Positions 27,055 to 34,638 of a DNA stretch of 64,000 nt are shown piece after piece. Position numbers and translations under genes: made by a program. The notes below the pieces were generated by a model. The model saw only the letters and a list, made by a program, of their open reading frames with translations. It made no database searches and was not told where the DNA came from. Source of the DNA: VRUE01 sp963716735 (lineage in GTDB: Bacteria; Actinomycetota; Thermoleophilia; Solirubrobacterales; 70-9); the NCBI GenBank assembly GCA_963716735.1, contig OY970321.1:2046001-2110000 (forward strand), read 5' to 3'. How positions within the stretch are numbered: position 1 is the stretch's first letter; the number at the start of each line of letters is the position of its first letter.

Positions 27055-28665
27055 ATGGAGCGCAGGCTCAAGCATTGGGGGTGGGGGTATGAGGATCAGG
27101 CGCCCTCTAAAAAAGAGCTGGAAGAGGCTGCGGCGGGGATAAGGGCTCGGTTTGGGTTTGGTAGGGAGCCTGAGGAGTCGATGTCGTTCGCGGACGTCGA
27201 GATTCGAGGTCCGCGGCTGAAGGTCCCAAGCGGGTTTGGAGATCTCTTCACCGACGAGAAGTACGAGCGAGTGAGTCGGGCGCTGGGGAAGGCGTATCGA
27301 GATGTCGTCCGGGGATTTCGGGGGGAGTTCGAGAACCCGCCTGATCTGGTTGCTCTTCCCAAGGACGAGTCTGAGATTGAGACCGTGCTCTCTTGGTGCG
27401 AGTCCGAGGGCGCTGCGGTCATTCCCTTTGGCGGTGGGACGAGCGTGGTCGGTGGGGTCGAGGGACGGTTAGGGGATCGGCCCTTCGTCTCGCTCGATCT
27501 GCGGCGGCTCGATCGGGTGCTGGAGGTGGATGCGGAGTCGATGGGGGCCCGGATCCAGGCTGGAGCCACGGGACCGGGGCTGGAGGAGCAGCTGCGTGAG
27601 CATGGGCTGACCCTGCGCCACTTCCCCCAATCGTTCGAGTACGCGACGCTCGGCGGCTGGATCGCCACCCGGGCTGGCGGCCACTTCGCCACCCTCTATA
27701 CCCACATCGATGACTTGGTCGAGTCGGTTCGGGCGATCACCCCGCGCGGGACTTGGGAGAGCCGGCGGCTGCCGGGCTCCGGGGCGGGGCCGTCGCCGGA
27801 CCGGGCGCTGATCGGCTCGGAGGGAATCCTCGGCGTGATCGGCGAGGCCTGGATGCGCGTGCGGCCCAGGCCCGAGTTCAAGGCTTCGTGTGGGGTCGAG
27901 TTCGACGACTTCCTCGCTGCCGCGGACGCCGTGCGTGAGATATCGCAGTCGGGTCTGTATCCGAGCAACTGCCGTCTGCTCGACGCGACGGAGGCGGGGA
28001 TGACCGGTGCCGGCAGCGGCGAGAAGAGCCTGCTGGTGCTCGGCTTCGAGTCGGCCCATCACCCGGTGGACGTACCGATGGGCCTCGCTGTGGCGATCGC
28101 TCGCGAGCATGGCGGGGTGCCGGATCAGGTGCGTGGAAGCGGCGGAGGGGACAGTGAGGACACGGGGGCCGTCGGCGCCTGGCGCAGCGCCTTTCTCCTC
28201 GCGCCCTACTTGCGCGACACGTTCGTTGCCTGCGGGGTGCTGTCCGAGACCTTCGAGACCGCGATCACCTGGGACCGCTTCGAGGACTTCCACGCGACGG
28301 CGATCGAGACGGTGCGCGCCAAGGTCGCCGAGGTCTGCGACGCCCCGACGGAGGGGCCCGGAGCACCACGGATCAGCTGCCGCTTCACCCATGTCTACCC
28401 CGACGGACCGGCGCCCTACTTCACGGTGATGGCCCCGGCTGTGCGCGGAGGAGAGGTCGAGCAGTGGGACGAGATCAAGGCCGCGGCCGCCGAGGCGGTG
28501 ATCGAGGGCGGCGGCACGATCACCCACCACCACGCGGTCGGTCGCGATCACCGCCCCTGGTACGACCGCCAGCGCCCGGCGCCGTTCGCCGCCGCGCTGC
28601 GGGCGGCAAAGGCTGAGCTCGATCCTGGCGGGACGCTGAACCCCGGCGTTCTCATCGACCCGTAG
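27055..28665 (+). CDS. alkyl-DHAP-synthase-like FAD-binding oxidoreductase
   Basis: 536 residues. The FAD-binding PP-loop IPFGGGTSVVGGVEG lies at about 122-136 and FPQSFEYATLGGWIATRAGGH follows. Near the C-terminus THHHAVGRDHRPWY (about 490-503) matches the HHH active-site loop of alkylglycerone-phosphate synthase. The start MERRLKHWGWGYED is also typical of bacterial AGPS homologues. AGPS swaps the acyl chain of acyl-DHAP for a fatty alcohol, making the ether bond. A fatty acyl-CoA reductase lies one gene upstream. It could instead be a D-lactate/glycolate-type oxidase, but the His motif favours AGPS. Confidence 0.8.
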   Translation: MERRLKHWGWGYEDQAPSKKELEEAAAGIRARFGFGREPEESMSFADVEIRGPRLKVPSGFGDLFTDEKYERVSRALGKAYRDVVRGFRGEFENPPDLVALPKDESEIETVLSWCESEGAAVIPFGGGTSVVGGVEGRLGDRPFVSLDLRRLDRVLEVDAESMGARIQAGATGPGLEEQLREHGLTLRHFPQSFEYATLGGWIATRAGGHFATLYTHIDDLVESVRAITPRGTWESRRLPGSGAGPSPDRALIGSEGILGVIGEAWMRVRPRPEFKASCGVEFDDFLAAADAVREISQSGLYPSNCRLLDATEAGMTGAGSGEKSLLVLGFESAHHPVDVPMGLAVAIAREHGGVPDQVRGSGGGDSEDTGAVGAWRSAFLLAPYLRDTFVACGVLSETFETAITWDRFEDFHATAIETVRAKVAEVCDAPTEGPGAPRISCRFTHVYPDGPAPYFTVMAPAVRGGEVEQWDEIKAAAAEAVIEGGGTITHHHAVGRDHRPWYDRQRPAPFAAALRAAKAELDPGGTLNPGVLIDP

Positions 28666-28679
28666 CTACCCTGACGGGC

Positions 28680-28850
28680 GTGAAGTCCGATGAACACAGG
28701 CCAAAGCAGGATCCCTGGCGCCTCAACGAGGAAGTACGGCGGAGGCGTTTGAGGGAAGACGGTGGGCGGCCGCTCTCCGTCAATCTGGCCGAGGCCATCG
28801 CACTGAGCGAATTCTTTTCCACTTTCGCGGGGAGCGCCCGAAAGGCTTGA
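28680..28850 (+). CDS. 56-residue charged protein, partner of a nucleotidyltransferase
   Basis: An open frame from the GTG at 28680: starts VKSDEHRPKQDPW, then a strongly basic helix (NEEVRRRRLREDG) and a hydrophobic helix (SVNLAEAIALSEFFSTFAG). Its TGA overlaps the TTG start of the next gene by 4 bases. Codon use is normal for the genome. The size and coupling suggest the small partner of a toxin-antitoxin-like pair; the function is not known. Confidence 0.65.
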   Translation: MKSDEHRPKQDPWRLNEEVRRRRLREDGGRPLSVNLAEAIALSEFFSTFAGSARKA

Positions 28851-29344
28851 CCGCCGCGCCGCTCCGAATGCACGCGTTGCTCGAGCGACTGGTCGAGGCG
28901 GACATTCGCTTCGTCTTGGTGGGCGGGCTGGCAGTTGGCGCCTGGGGCTATGTGCGGGGTACCAAGGACGTGGATCTCGTGCCCGATCCTGCAGGGGAGA
29001 ATCTCGAGAGGCTCGCCGAGTTGCTTCGTGAGCTCGATGGCAAGGTCGAGGTCGAGGACCGCCTGCTCACCGCGGATGCCATCTCGATCTTTCTCAAGAC
29101 GGGCGATCGAACCTTGGTCGCCACCGAACTGGGACCGGTAGACGTTCTGCAGGGGTTGCCCCAGGTGCCATCGTTTGCGGTGCTCGATGCACAGGCTGCT
29201 GAGGTCGATCTCGGAGGTCTACGCGTGCGTGTCTGCTCTCTTGAGCATCTGCTGGAGATGAAGCGAGCCAGCGAGCGACCTCGTGACCGTGATGATCTGG
29301 AGTCGCTGGAAACCGCCCAGCAGAGCGAAGATGAGAAGGGCTGA
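28847..29344 (+). CDS. AbiEii/DUF6036-like nucleotidyltransferase
   Basis: 165 residues from the TTG at 28847. The core reads IRFVLVGGLAVGAWGYVRGTKDVDLVPD: GG, then TxDxDL, the nucleotidyltransferase-fold signature with two Asp. The middle part (LTADAISIFLKTG, LGPVDVLQGLP) and the end (EHLLEMKRASERPRDRDDLESL) match small MNT-type proteins linked to toxin-antitoxin systems. The end motif K-x3-RxxDxxDL is typical of that group. Coupled to the 56-residue gene upstream. Which of the two is toxin cannot be told. Confidence 0.75.
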   Translation: MTAAPLRMHALLERLVEADIRFVLVGGLAVGAWGYVRGTKDVDLVPDPAGENLERLAELLRELDGKVEVEDRLLTADAISIFLKTGDRTLVATELGPVDVLQGLPQVPSFAVLDAQAAEVDLGGLRVRVCSLEHLLEMKRASERPRDRDDLESLETAQQSEDEKG

Positions 29345-29379
29345 CGCCCGGCGGCGCTACCCTCCCGCGACCACCCTTG

Positions 29380-30324
29380 ATGGAAACCATCACCTCAGAG
29401 CACCCGACGATCCCGGCCGAAGCCTCGGCCGGGGAACCCGTCGTGCCGCGGCGCTCGCCGCTGCGCGCGGCGATCAAGACCGGGCGGCCGCAGGAGTGGA
29501 TCAAGAACCTCTTCGTCTTCGCCGGGCTGCTCTTCTCCGGCAAGTTCAACCAGTCCCACGAGGTGTTCGAGGCGTTCCTCACCTTTGTTGCCTTCTGTTT
29601 GATCTCCAGCGCCGGCTACTACGTAAACGACCTGGTCGACGTCGAGCTCGACCGCAAGCACCCGAAGAAGCGCTTCCGGCCGCTGGCCGCCGGCGAGCTC
29701 TCCGAGCGGACGGCGATGACGATCGCGCCGTTGCTGGCAGCGGTGGCGATCGGCCTCGCCTTCAGTGCCGTCAACTGGCAGGTCGGCCTGATGGTGGTCG
29801 GCTACGGCGTCGCCCAGATGGCCTACAGCCTCGGCCTCAAGCAGATCGTGATCGTCGACGTGATGACGCTCTCCGGCCTCTTCATCCTGCGGGTCGCCGC
29901 CGGCGCCGTCGCTGTCAACGCTCACGCATCGGAATGGCTGCTCCTCTGCACTGGCATGGTCGCCCTCTTCCTCGGCGTCACCAAGCGGCGCCAGGAGGCG
30001 GTCTCCGAGCTGCACCAGGGCACCAGCAGCCGCCCGGTGCTGGAGCACTATTCGCTCCCCTTCCTCGACCAGATGGTCGCCATGGTCACCACCGGCACGG
30101 TGATCAGCTACTCGATCTATGCCGTCAACTCGCCGATCATCGGTAACAAGATGATGTGGACGATCCCGCCGGTCGTCTACTGCATCTTCCGCTACCTCTA
30201 CCTGATCTACGACCGCGCCGACGACCGCTCCACCGCCGCGATAGTCGCCGAGGACAAACCCCTGATCGCCGGCGTCGCCACCTTCGCCATCGTCGCCTTC
30301 GCCCTGCTCTACATCTTCAAGTGA
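29380..30324 (+). CDS. UbiA-family polyprenyl-phosphate phosphoribosyltransferase (decaprenyl type)
   Basis: 314 residues from the ATG at 29380. A polytopic membrane protein with the first Asp-rich motif NDLVDVELDRKHP, the second in YSLGLKQIVIVDVM, and RPQEWIKNLFVFAGLLFSGKF near the start. These are features of actinobacterial enzymes that attach phosphoribose to decaprenyl phosphate for arabinan precursors (Rv3806c type). It acts at the cytoplasmic membrane. No DprE1/DprE2 pair lies beside it, so the exact prenyl donor and product remain an inference. Confidence 0.85.
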   Translation: METITSEHPTIPAEASAGEPVVPRRSPLRAAIKTGRPQEWIKNLFVFAGLLFSGKFNQSHEVFEAFLTFVAFCLISSAGYYVNDLVDVELDRKHPKKRFRPLAAGELSERTAMTIAPLLAAVAIGLAFSAVNWQVGLMVVGYGVAQMAYSLGLKQIVIVDVMTLSGLFILRVAAGAVAVNAHASEWLLLCTGMVALFLGVTKRRQEAVSELHQGTSSRPVLEHYSLPFLDQMVAMVTTGTVISYSIYAVNSPIIGNKMMWTIPPVVYCIFRYLYLIYDRADDRSTAAIVAEDKPLIAGVATFAIVAFALLYIFK

Positions 30325-30341
30325 GCCTCCGGGCCTGAAGC

Positions 30342-30650
30342 TCAGGCTGTGACCGGCAGGTCCGAGAGCAGCTCGGTCTTGCCGTTGCGCTGGAACTGCA
30401 GGTCGATCGTCTCGTTCTTGCGGTAGGTGCCGAAGAGGCCGAGGTACATCGCCAGCCAACGGCCGGTGCCGACCTTCTCCTTGACGATCTCGCGGGTGAA
30501 GACGATCTCACCTGCGCGGACGTCGTAGTCTGCGCCCTCGCTCTGCTCGACCCCGTTGATGAAGACGGCGTAGGGCGCTTCGGCGCCGGCCGGTAGCTTC
30601 AGCCGCCGCCCGGCGGCGTAGCTGCCCTTGGGGATCTCGGATTCAGTCAT
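30342..30650 (-). CDS. conserved small protein of unknown function
   Basis: 102 residues, soluble, probably all beta: APYAVFINGVEQSEGADYDVRAGEIVFTREI, then WLAMYLGLFGTYRKNETIDLQF. The pattern of repeated strands ending in a YRKNETID edge is distinctive, but I do not recognise the family. It ends 17 bases from the convergent UbiA gene. Confidence 0.65.
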   Translation of the reverse strand: MTESEIPKGSYAAGRRLKLPAGAEAPYAVFINGVEQSEGADYDVRAGEIVFTREIVKEKVGTGRWLAMYLGLFGTYRKNETIDLQFQRNGKTELLSDLPVTA

Positions 30651-30662
30651 AGTCGGGTTGCT

Positions 30663-30700
30663 TGGCGAGTTTCCGTCCTCTACCGGGGGCTAACTCGCCA
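30663..30700 (-). terminator. possible hairpin terminator between two small genes
   Basis: TGGCGAGTT (30663-30671) pairs perfectly with AACTCGCCA (30692-30700) over a 20-base loop. It fills the gap between the gene ending at 30702 and the gene starting at 30650 on the minus strand. No T-run. Confidence 0.35.
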
Positions 30701-30701
30701 G

Positions 30702-31049
30702 TCAGCGTCCCTCGAGAGTCTCGCGCACCACATCGAAAGGCGTTTCGTGCTCGGTCGGGTCGAGCTCCTCGCGCGTCACTCCGCCCCTGTAGGGCATGAA
30801 GGTGCCGTCCCCGCGCACGTCGATGCCGGCCACCGGTTTGCGCAGCAGGCCCTTCCCGGCAAGCTGCAGGCGTGCATGGACCTGCTGCTCAGGCCCGAAG
30901 TCCCGCAGCGCCGAGACACCCTTCACCGGGCCCTCGGCCCGGATGGCGAGCGCCCGCTCCCGCATCGCGGCGACAGCTTCATCCAGTTCCTCAAAGCTCT
31001 CATGCTCGACGTCGGATCCGTGACGCACCGTCAGCTTCCAAGCAGCCAT
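30702..31049 (-). CDS. conserved small protein of unknown function
   Basis: 115 residues from the ATG at 31049 (MAAWKLTVRHGSDVEHESF). An N-terminal strand-helix unit (FEELDEAVAAMRERALAIR) is followed by beta-rich sequence (VHARLQLAGKGLLRKPVAGIDVRGDG) and a C-terminal VTREELDPTEHETPFDVVRETL. No catalytic motif and no membrane segment. The family is not recognised by me. Monocistronic or after gltA, separated from it by a long hairpin. Confidence 0.65.
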   Translation of the reverse strand: MAAWKLTVRHGSDVEHESFEELDEAVAAMRERALAIRAEGPVKGVSALRDFGPEQQVHARLQLAGKGLLRKPVAGIDVRGDGTFMPYRGGVTREELDPTEHETPFDVVRETLEGR

Positions 31050-31062
31050 GGGGACGCAGCGT

Positions 31063-31167
31063 AAGGGACGGGGGGACCCTCCCACGGAGGCTCATGGAAC
31101 CACGTCCGAACCCTCCACCCACGATCAGCTGCGCAACGGCCTCCGGGGGAGGGTCCCCCCGTCCCTT
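31063..31167. repeat. 105-bp hairpin downstream of gltA (21-bp perfect arms)
   Basis: Arms 31063-31083 and 31147-31167 are exact complements (left core GGGACGGGGGGACCCTCCC). After a 1x1 mismatch a second 7-bp stem pairs CGGAGGC (31085-31091) with GCCTCCG (31139-31145). The loop is 47 bases. It starts 4 bases past the gltA stop and could act as its transcription stop or 3' stabiliser, but there is no T-run. Confidence 0.85.
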
Positions 31168-31171
31168 GCTC

Positions 31172-32521
31172 CTACGCCCCGCGCCGAGGCCGTTTCGGCC
31201 GCCGTGCCGGCGGACCGACGATTTTCTCCGGCCCGTCACGGTCGTCGATGGCGACGTAGTCGCGCTCGCGAGGACCGGTGTAGATCTGCCGCGGCCGGGC
31301 GATCTTCTGCTCGGGGTCGTCCTTCATCTCCATCCACTGGGCCACCCAGCCCGCGGTGCGGGGGATCGCGAAGATCACGGTGAACATCTCGGCCGGGATC
31401 TCCAGCGCCTCATAGATGATCCCCGAGTAGTAATCGACGTTGGGGTAGAGCTTGCGCGAGGTGAAGTACTCGTCGTCGAGCGCCTGCTTCTCCAGCTCAC
31501 GGGCGATCTCGACGATCGCGTTGTACTCGGTCGCCTCGAAGACCTCCTCCATGTGCTGCTGAATGATCCGCGCCCTCGGGTCGTAGTTCTTGTAGACCCG
31601 GTGGCCGAAGCCCATCAGTTTCTCTTCGCGGTTCTTCACCCGCTCGAGGAAGCCGGGGATGTTGTCTACCGAGCCGATCCGGCGCAGCATCCGCAGCACT
31701 GCCTCGTTGGCGCCGCCGTGCAGCGGCCCGTAGAGCGCCGCGACCCCGGCTGCCACCGCCGAATAGGGGTCGACGTCGGAGGAGCCGACCCCGCGCACGG
31801 CGTTGGTCGAGCAGTTCTGTTCGTGATCGGCGTGGAGGATGAAGAGCACGTCGAGCGCCTTCGAGAGGGCCGGCTTCGGCACGTGCTTGGCTTCGGTCTT
31901 CTTGAACATCATCGAGAGGAAGTTCTCGGCGAAGTTGAGGTTGTTGTCCGGGTAGACGTAGGGCAGGCCCATGTTGTGGCGGTAGGAGAAGGCCGCCAGG
32001 GTCGGCACCTTGGCGATCAGCCGCACCGCGGCCATGTAGCGCTCTTCGGGATCCTCGGTGGCCTTGGCGTCCGGATAGAAGGTCGAGAGCGCGCCGACGC
32101 CGGCCAGCAGCATCCCCATCGGGTGGGCGTCGTAGCGGAAGCCCTCGAAGAACTGCTTGAGGTCCTCGTGAACGAAGGTGTGATGGACGATGTCGTAGGT
32201 CCAGCGGTCGAGCTGGGGCCCGGTCGGCAGCTCGCCGAAGATCAGCAGGTAGGCGACCTCGAGGAAGCTGGAGCGCTCGCAGAGCTGCTCGATCGAGTAG
32301 CCGCGGTGTTCGAGGATCCCCGCCTCGCCGTCGATGTAGGTGATCGCCGAGCGGCAGGAGGCCGTGTTGGTGAAGGCCGGGTCGTAGGCCAGCATCCCGA
32401 ATTCGCCCTCGTCGACTTTGATCTGGCGTAGGTCCATGGCGCGGACCGTGCCGTCGGTGATCGGCAACTCATAGGTCTTGCCGGTGCGGTTGTCGGTAAC
32501 GCTAAGCGAGTCGCCTGCCAT
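31172..32521 (-). CDS. gltA: citrate synthase
   Basis: 449 residues. It condenses acetyl-CoA and oxaloacetate. The catalytic residues are visible in the usual blocks: FILHADHEQNCSTNAVRGVGSS, YGPLHGGANEAV (His) and MGFGHRVYKNYDPRA, with the Asp in LYPNVDYYSGI. The N-terminal domain (GTVRAMDLRQIKVDEGEFGMLAYDPAFTNTASC) and AITYIDGEAGILEHRGYSIEQL place it in the larger, hexameric type II group. A short IR (TCGGA-ACG-TCCGA) lies 22-34 bases upstream of the start as a possible control site. The TCA-cycle partners acnA and kgd are nearby but not in the same operon. Confidence 0.97.
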   Translation of the reverse strand: MAGDSLSVTDNRTGKTYELPITDGTVRAMDLRQIKVDEGEFGMLAYDPAFTNTASCRSAITYIDGEAGILEHRGYSIEQLCERSSFLEVAYLLIFGELPTGPQLDRWTYDIVHHTFVHEDLKQFFEGFRYDAHPMGMLLAGVGALSTFYPDAKATEDPEERYMAAVRLIAKVPTLAAFSYRHNMGLPYVYPDNNLNFAENFLSMMFKKTEAKHVPKPALSKALDVLFILHADHEQNCSTNAVRGVGSSDVDPYSAVAAGVAALYGPLHGGANEAVLRMLRRIGSVDNIPGFLERVKNREEKLMGFGHRVYKNYDPRARIIQQHMEEVFEATEYNAIVEIARELEKQALDDEYFTSRKLYPNVDYYSGIIYEALEIPAEMFTVIFAIPRTAGWVAQWMEMKDDPEQKIARPRQIYTGPRERDYVAIDDRDGPEKIVGPPARRPKRPRRGA

Positions 32522-32558
32522 CGAGCCGGCATTTTCGCAGTTCGGACGTTCCGACTCG

Positions 32559-33482
32559 TTAACGCACGGGCAAGGGCTCGAACTGGGTCATCTCGTGCAG
32601 CGTCGCGAGCCGCTCATCGATCTCCTCGCGGGTCAGCCTGGCGACCCGTTCGGTGCCGAATTCCTCGACGTTGAAGGAGGCGAGCACGGTGCCGTAACCC
32701 ATCGCCCGCCGCAGGCAGGATTCGTCGAGCTCGCCATCGTGGCCGTCGAGGTAGCCGAGGAAACCGCCGGCAAAGCTGTCGCCGGCGCCGGTCGGATCGC
32801 GCACGTCATCGAGTGGGATGCCGGGCAGGGCGAAGAAGTGGTCCTGGGTGAACAGGGCGGCGCCGTACTCGCCCTGCTTGGCGACGACCGCGCTGGGGCC
32901 GAGCTCCATCGCGGCGCGGGCGGCGCGGGCCAGGTTCGACTCGCCGGTCAGCTGGCGGATCTCGGCATCGTTGACGATCAGGCAGTCGACCTCGGCGATC
33001 GCCGCCAGGAGCGACTCCTTCGCCGTGTCGATCCAGAGGTTCATCGAGTCCAGCCCGCAGAAGCTGGCGCCATCGCACTGGGCGCGGACCTGGCGCTGCA
33101 GGTCCGGCTGGATGTTGGCGAGGAAGAGGGTGTCCGCCGCTTTCGACTCGGCGGAGAGCTTCGGCTCGAACTCGCCGAAGACGCCGAGCTGGGTGTCCTC
33201 GGTGTGGGCGACGTTGAGGTCGTACTCGTAGCGCCCGCGCCAGAAGAACGATTGGCCGCCCTCCACCCGCTCGATGTCACCGGTCTGCACGCCGCGACCT
33301 TCCAGCACCTCGAACTCGGCGGCGCCGAAGTCGTCGCCGACCGGGCCGACCGGGCGCACGTCGGTGAAGAAGCTGGCGGCGAGCGAGAAGTGGACGGCGG
33401 CTCCGCCGAGCATGCGGTCGCGCTCCCCGAAGGGGGTCTTTACTGAGTCGAAGGCGATTGAGCCGACCACGGTCAACGACAT
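32559..33482 (-). CDS. PfkB/ribokinase-family sugar or nucleoside kinase
   Basis: 307 residues. N-terminal signature VVGSIAFDSVKTP...MLGGAAVHFSLAASFF and the C-terminal ATP/catalytic motif DPTGAGDSFAGGFLGYL with the base Asp. It phosphorylates a hydroxymethyl group of a sugar or nucleoside; the substrate is not evident (close relatives are often annotated as sugar kinases). It is 37 bases upstream of gltA on the same strand, so the two could be co-transcribed. Confidence 0.88.
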   Translation of the reverse strand: MSLTVVGSIAFDSVKTPFGERDRMLGGAAVHFSLAASFFTDVRPVGPVGDDFGAAEFEVLEGRGVQTGDIERVEGGQSFFWRGRYEYDLNVAHTEDTQLGVFGEFEPKLSAESKAADTLFLANIQPDLQRQVRAQCDGASFCGLDSMNLWIDTAKESLLAAIAEVDCLIVNDAEIRQLTGESNLARAARAAMELGPSAVVAKQGEYGAALFTQDHFFALPGIPLDDVRDPTGAGDSFAGGFLGYLDGHDGELDESCLRRAMGYGTVLASFNVEEFGTERVARLTREEIDERLATLHEMTQFEPLPVR

Positions 33483-33512
33483 GGGCGGCAGAGTATCGGG
33501 GTCGACATCGGC

Positions 33513-33646
33513 GGGGTCGGGTGTGCTTCGGGTGTGCCTGGGTTCGCTTCGCTGGCGCTGCGCTCACTATGTTGGTGCCGCTTCGCGGCTGGAATCGCTC
33601 GCCGGTGCGCCGCTTTGCGAGGCACCCCCGAAGCACACCCGACCCC
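33513..33646. repeat. 134-bp hairpin between PfkB and quinone-reductase genes (27-bp arms)
   Basis: Arms 33513-33539 and 33620-33646 pair with 26 of 27 matches (left arm starts GGGGTCGGGTGTGCTTCGGG). The left arm itself contains a tandem GGGTGTGC repeat. The 80-base loop includes shorter GC stems. The element fills most of the 208-bp divergent intergenic region, so it lies among the promoters of both genes. Confidence 0.85.
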
Positions 33647-33690
33647 CCCTTGCCTGGTCCACGATGCCCGGGCGACTATGGTTCTCCGCC

Positions 33691-34638
33691 TTGAAGGCGA
33701 TTCAGATACAGGAGTTCGGCGGGCCGGAGAAGCTGGAATTGGTCGAGCTGCCTGAGCCTGAGGCCGGTGACGGCCAGGTGGTGGTCGAGGTTGCGCGGAG
33801 TGGGATCAACTTTGCCGATACGCATGCGACTCGGAACGACTATCTGGCTGAGCAGTCGCTGCCGCTGATTCCCGGTGGTGAGGTGAGTGGGCGTACGCCC
33901 GATGGCAAACGGGTGGCGGCGGTTCTTGGAACGGGTGGCTACGCGGAGAAGATCGTCGTGCCCGAGGCGATGCTCGTGCCGGTCCCCGACGGAGTCGACG
34001 ACGACCAGGCGGCGGCGCTGCTGCTGCAGGGGATCACGGCAATGGCGCTGGTGCGGCGTTGTGCGCGGATTGAGCCTGGCGAGACTTTGGTGGTTGAGGC
34101 TGCGGCGGGAGGCACCGGCTCTCTTGCGGTGCAGCTCGGCAAGCAGGCTGGGGCGAAGGTGATCGGGCTTGCCTCCAGCGAGGAGAAGCGGGCGATGGTC
34201 GAGGGCCTGGGCGCCGACGCGACCGTCGACTCGCGCAGCGAGGACTTGAAGGAGGCGATTCTTGCCGCCAACGACGGCAAGCGGGTCGATGCCGTGCTTC
34301 ACATGAGCGGCGGCGATGCCTTCAATGCCGAGCTCTCGGCTCTTGCTCCGTTGGGTCGCATGGTCGTTTTCGGCATCGCCTCGCGCGAACAGCGCGACGT
34401 CTCCACCGCAGCCCTGCTGCGCGGCTCCAAGGCCGTTATCGGCTTCTGGCTCGTCCATCTGATGATGCGACCCCAGGAGGTCGGTCCGATGATCGGCGAG
34501 CTGCTCGAGGCCGTCGCTGCCGGCGAGCTCGAGGTCAGCGTCGGTGAGGTCTACCCCCTCTCCGAGGCCGCACGCGCACACGAAGACCTGATCGCCCGCC
34601 GCACCAGCGGCAAGCTCCTCTTGGACCCGACGCAGTGA
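33691..34638 (+). CDS. NADPH:quinone oxidoreductase, zinc-free MDR family
   Basis: 315 residues from the TTG at 33691 (LKAIQIQEFGGPEKLELVELPEP), which matches the usual family N-terminus; upstream in-frame ATGs would add unrelated residues from the hairpin region. The cofactor loop is EAAAGGTGSLAVQLGKQAGAKVIGLASS and the zinc-ligand cysteines are absent, as in zeta-crystallin-type reductases. It probably reduces quinones or enones with NADPH. It overlaps the helicase gene by 4 bases (GTGA), so the two are translationally coupled. Confidence 0.88.
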   Translation: MKAIQIQEFGGPEKLELVELPEPEAGDGQVVVEVARSGINFADTHATRNDYLAEQSLPLIPGGEVSGRTPDGKRVAAVLGTGGYAEKIVVPEAMLVPVPDGVDDDQAAALLLQGITAMALVRRCARIEPGETLVVEAAAGGTGSLAVQLGKQAGAKVIGLASSEEKRAMVEGLGADATVDSRSEDLKEAILAANDGKRVDAVLHMSGGDAFNAELSALAPLGRMVVFGIASREQRDVSTAALLRGSKAVIGFWLVHLMMRPQEVGPMIGELLEAVAAGELEVSVGEVYPLSEAARAHEDLIARRTSGKLLLDPTQ

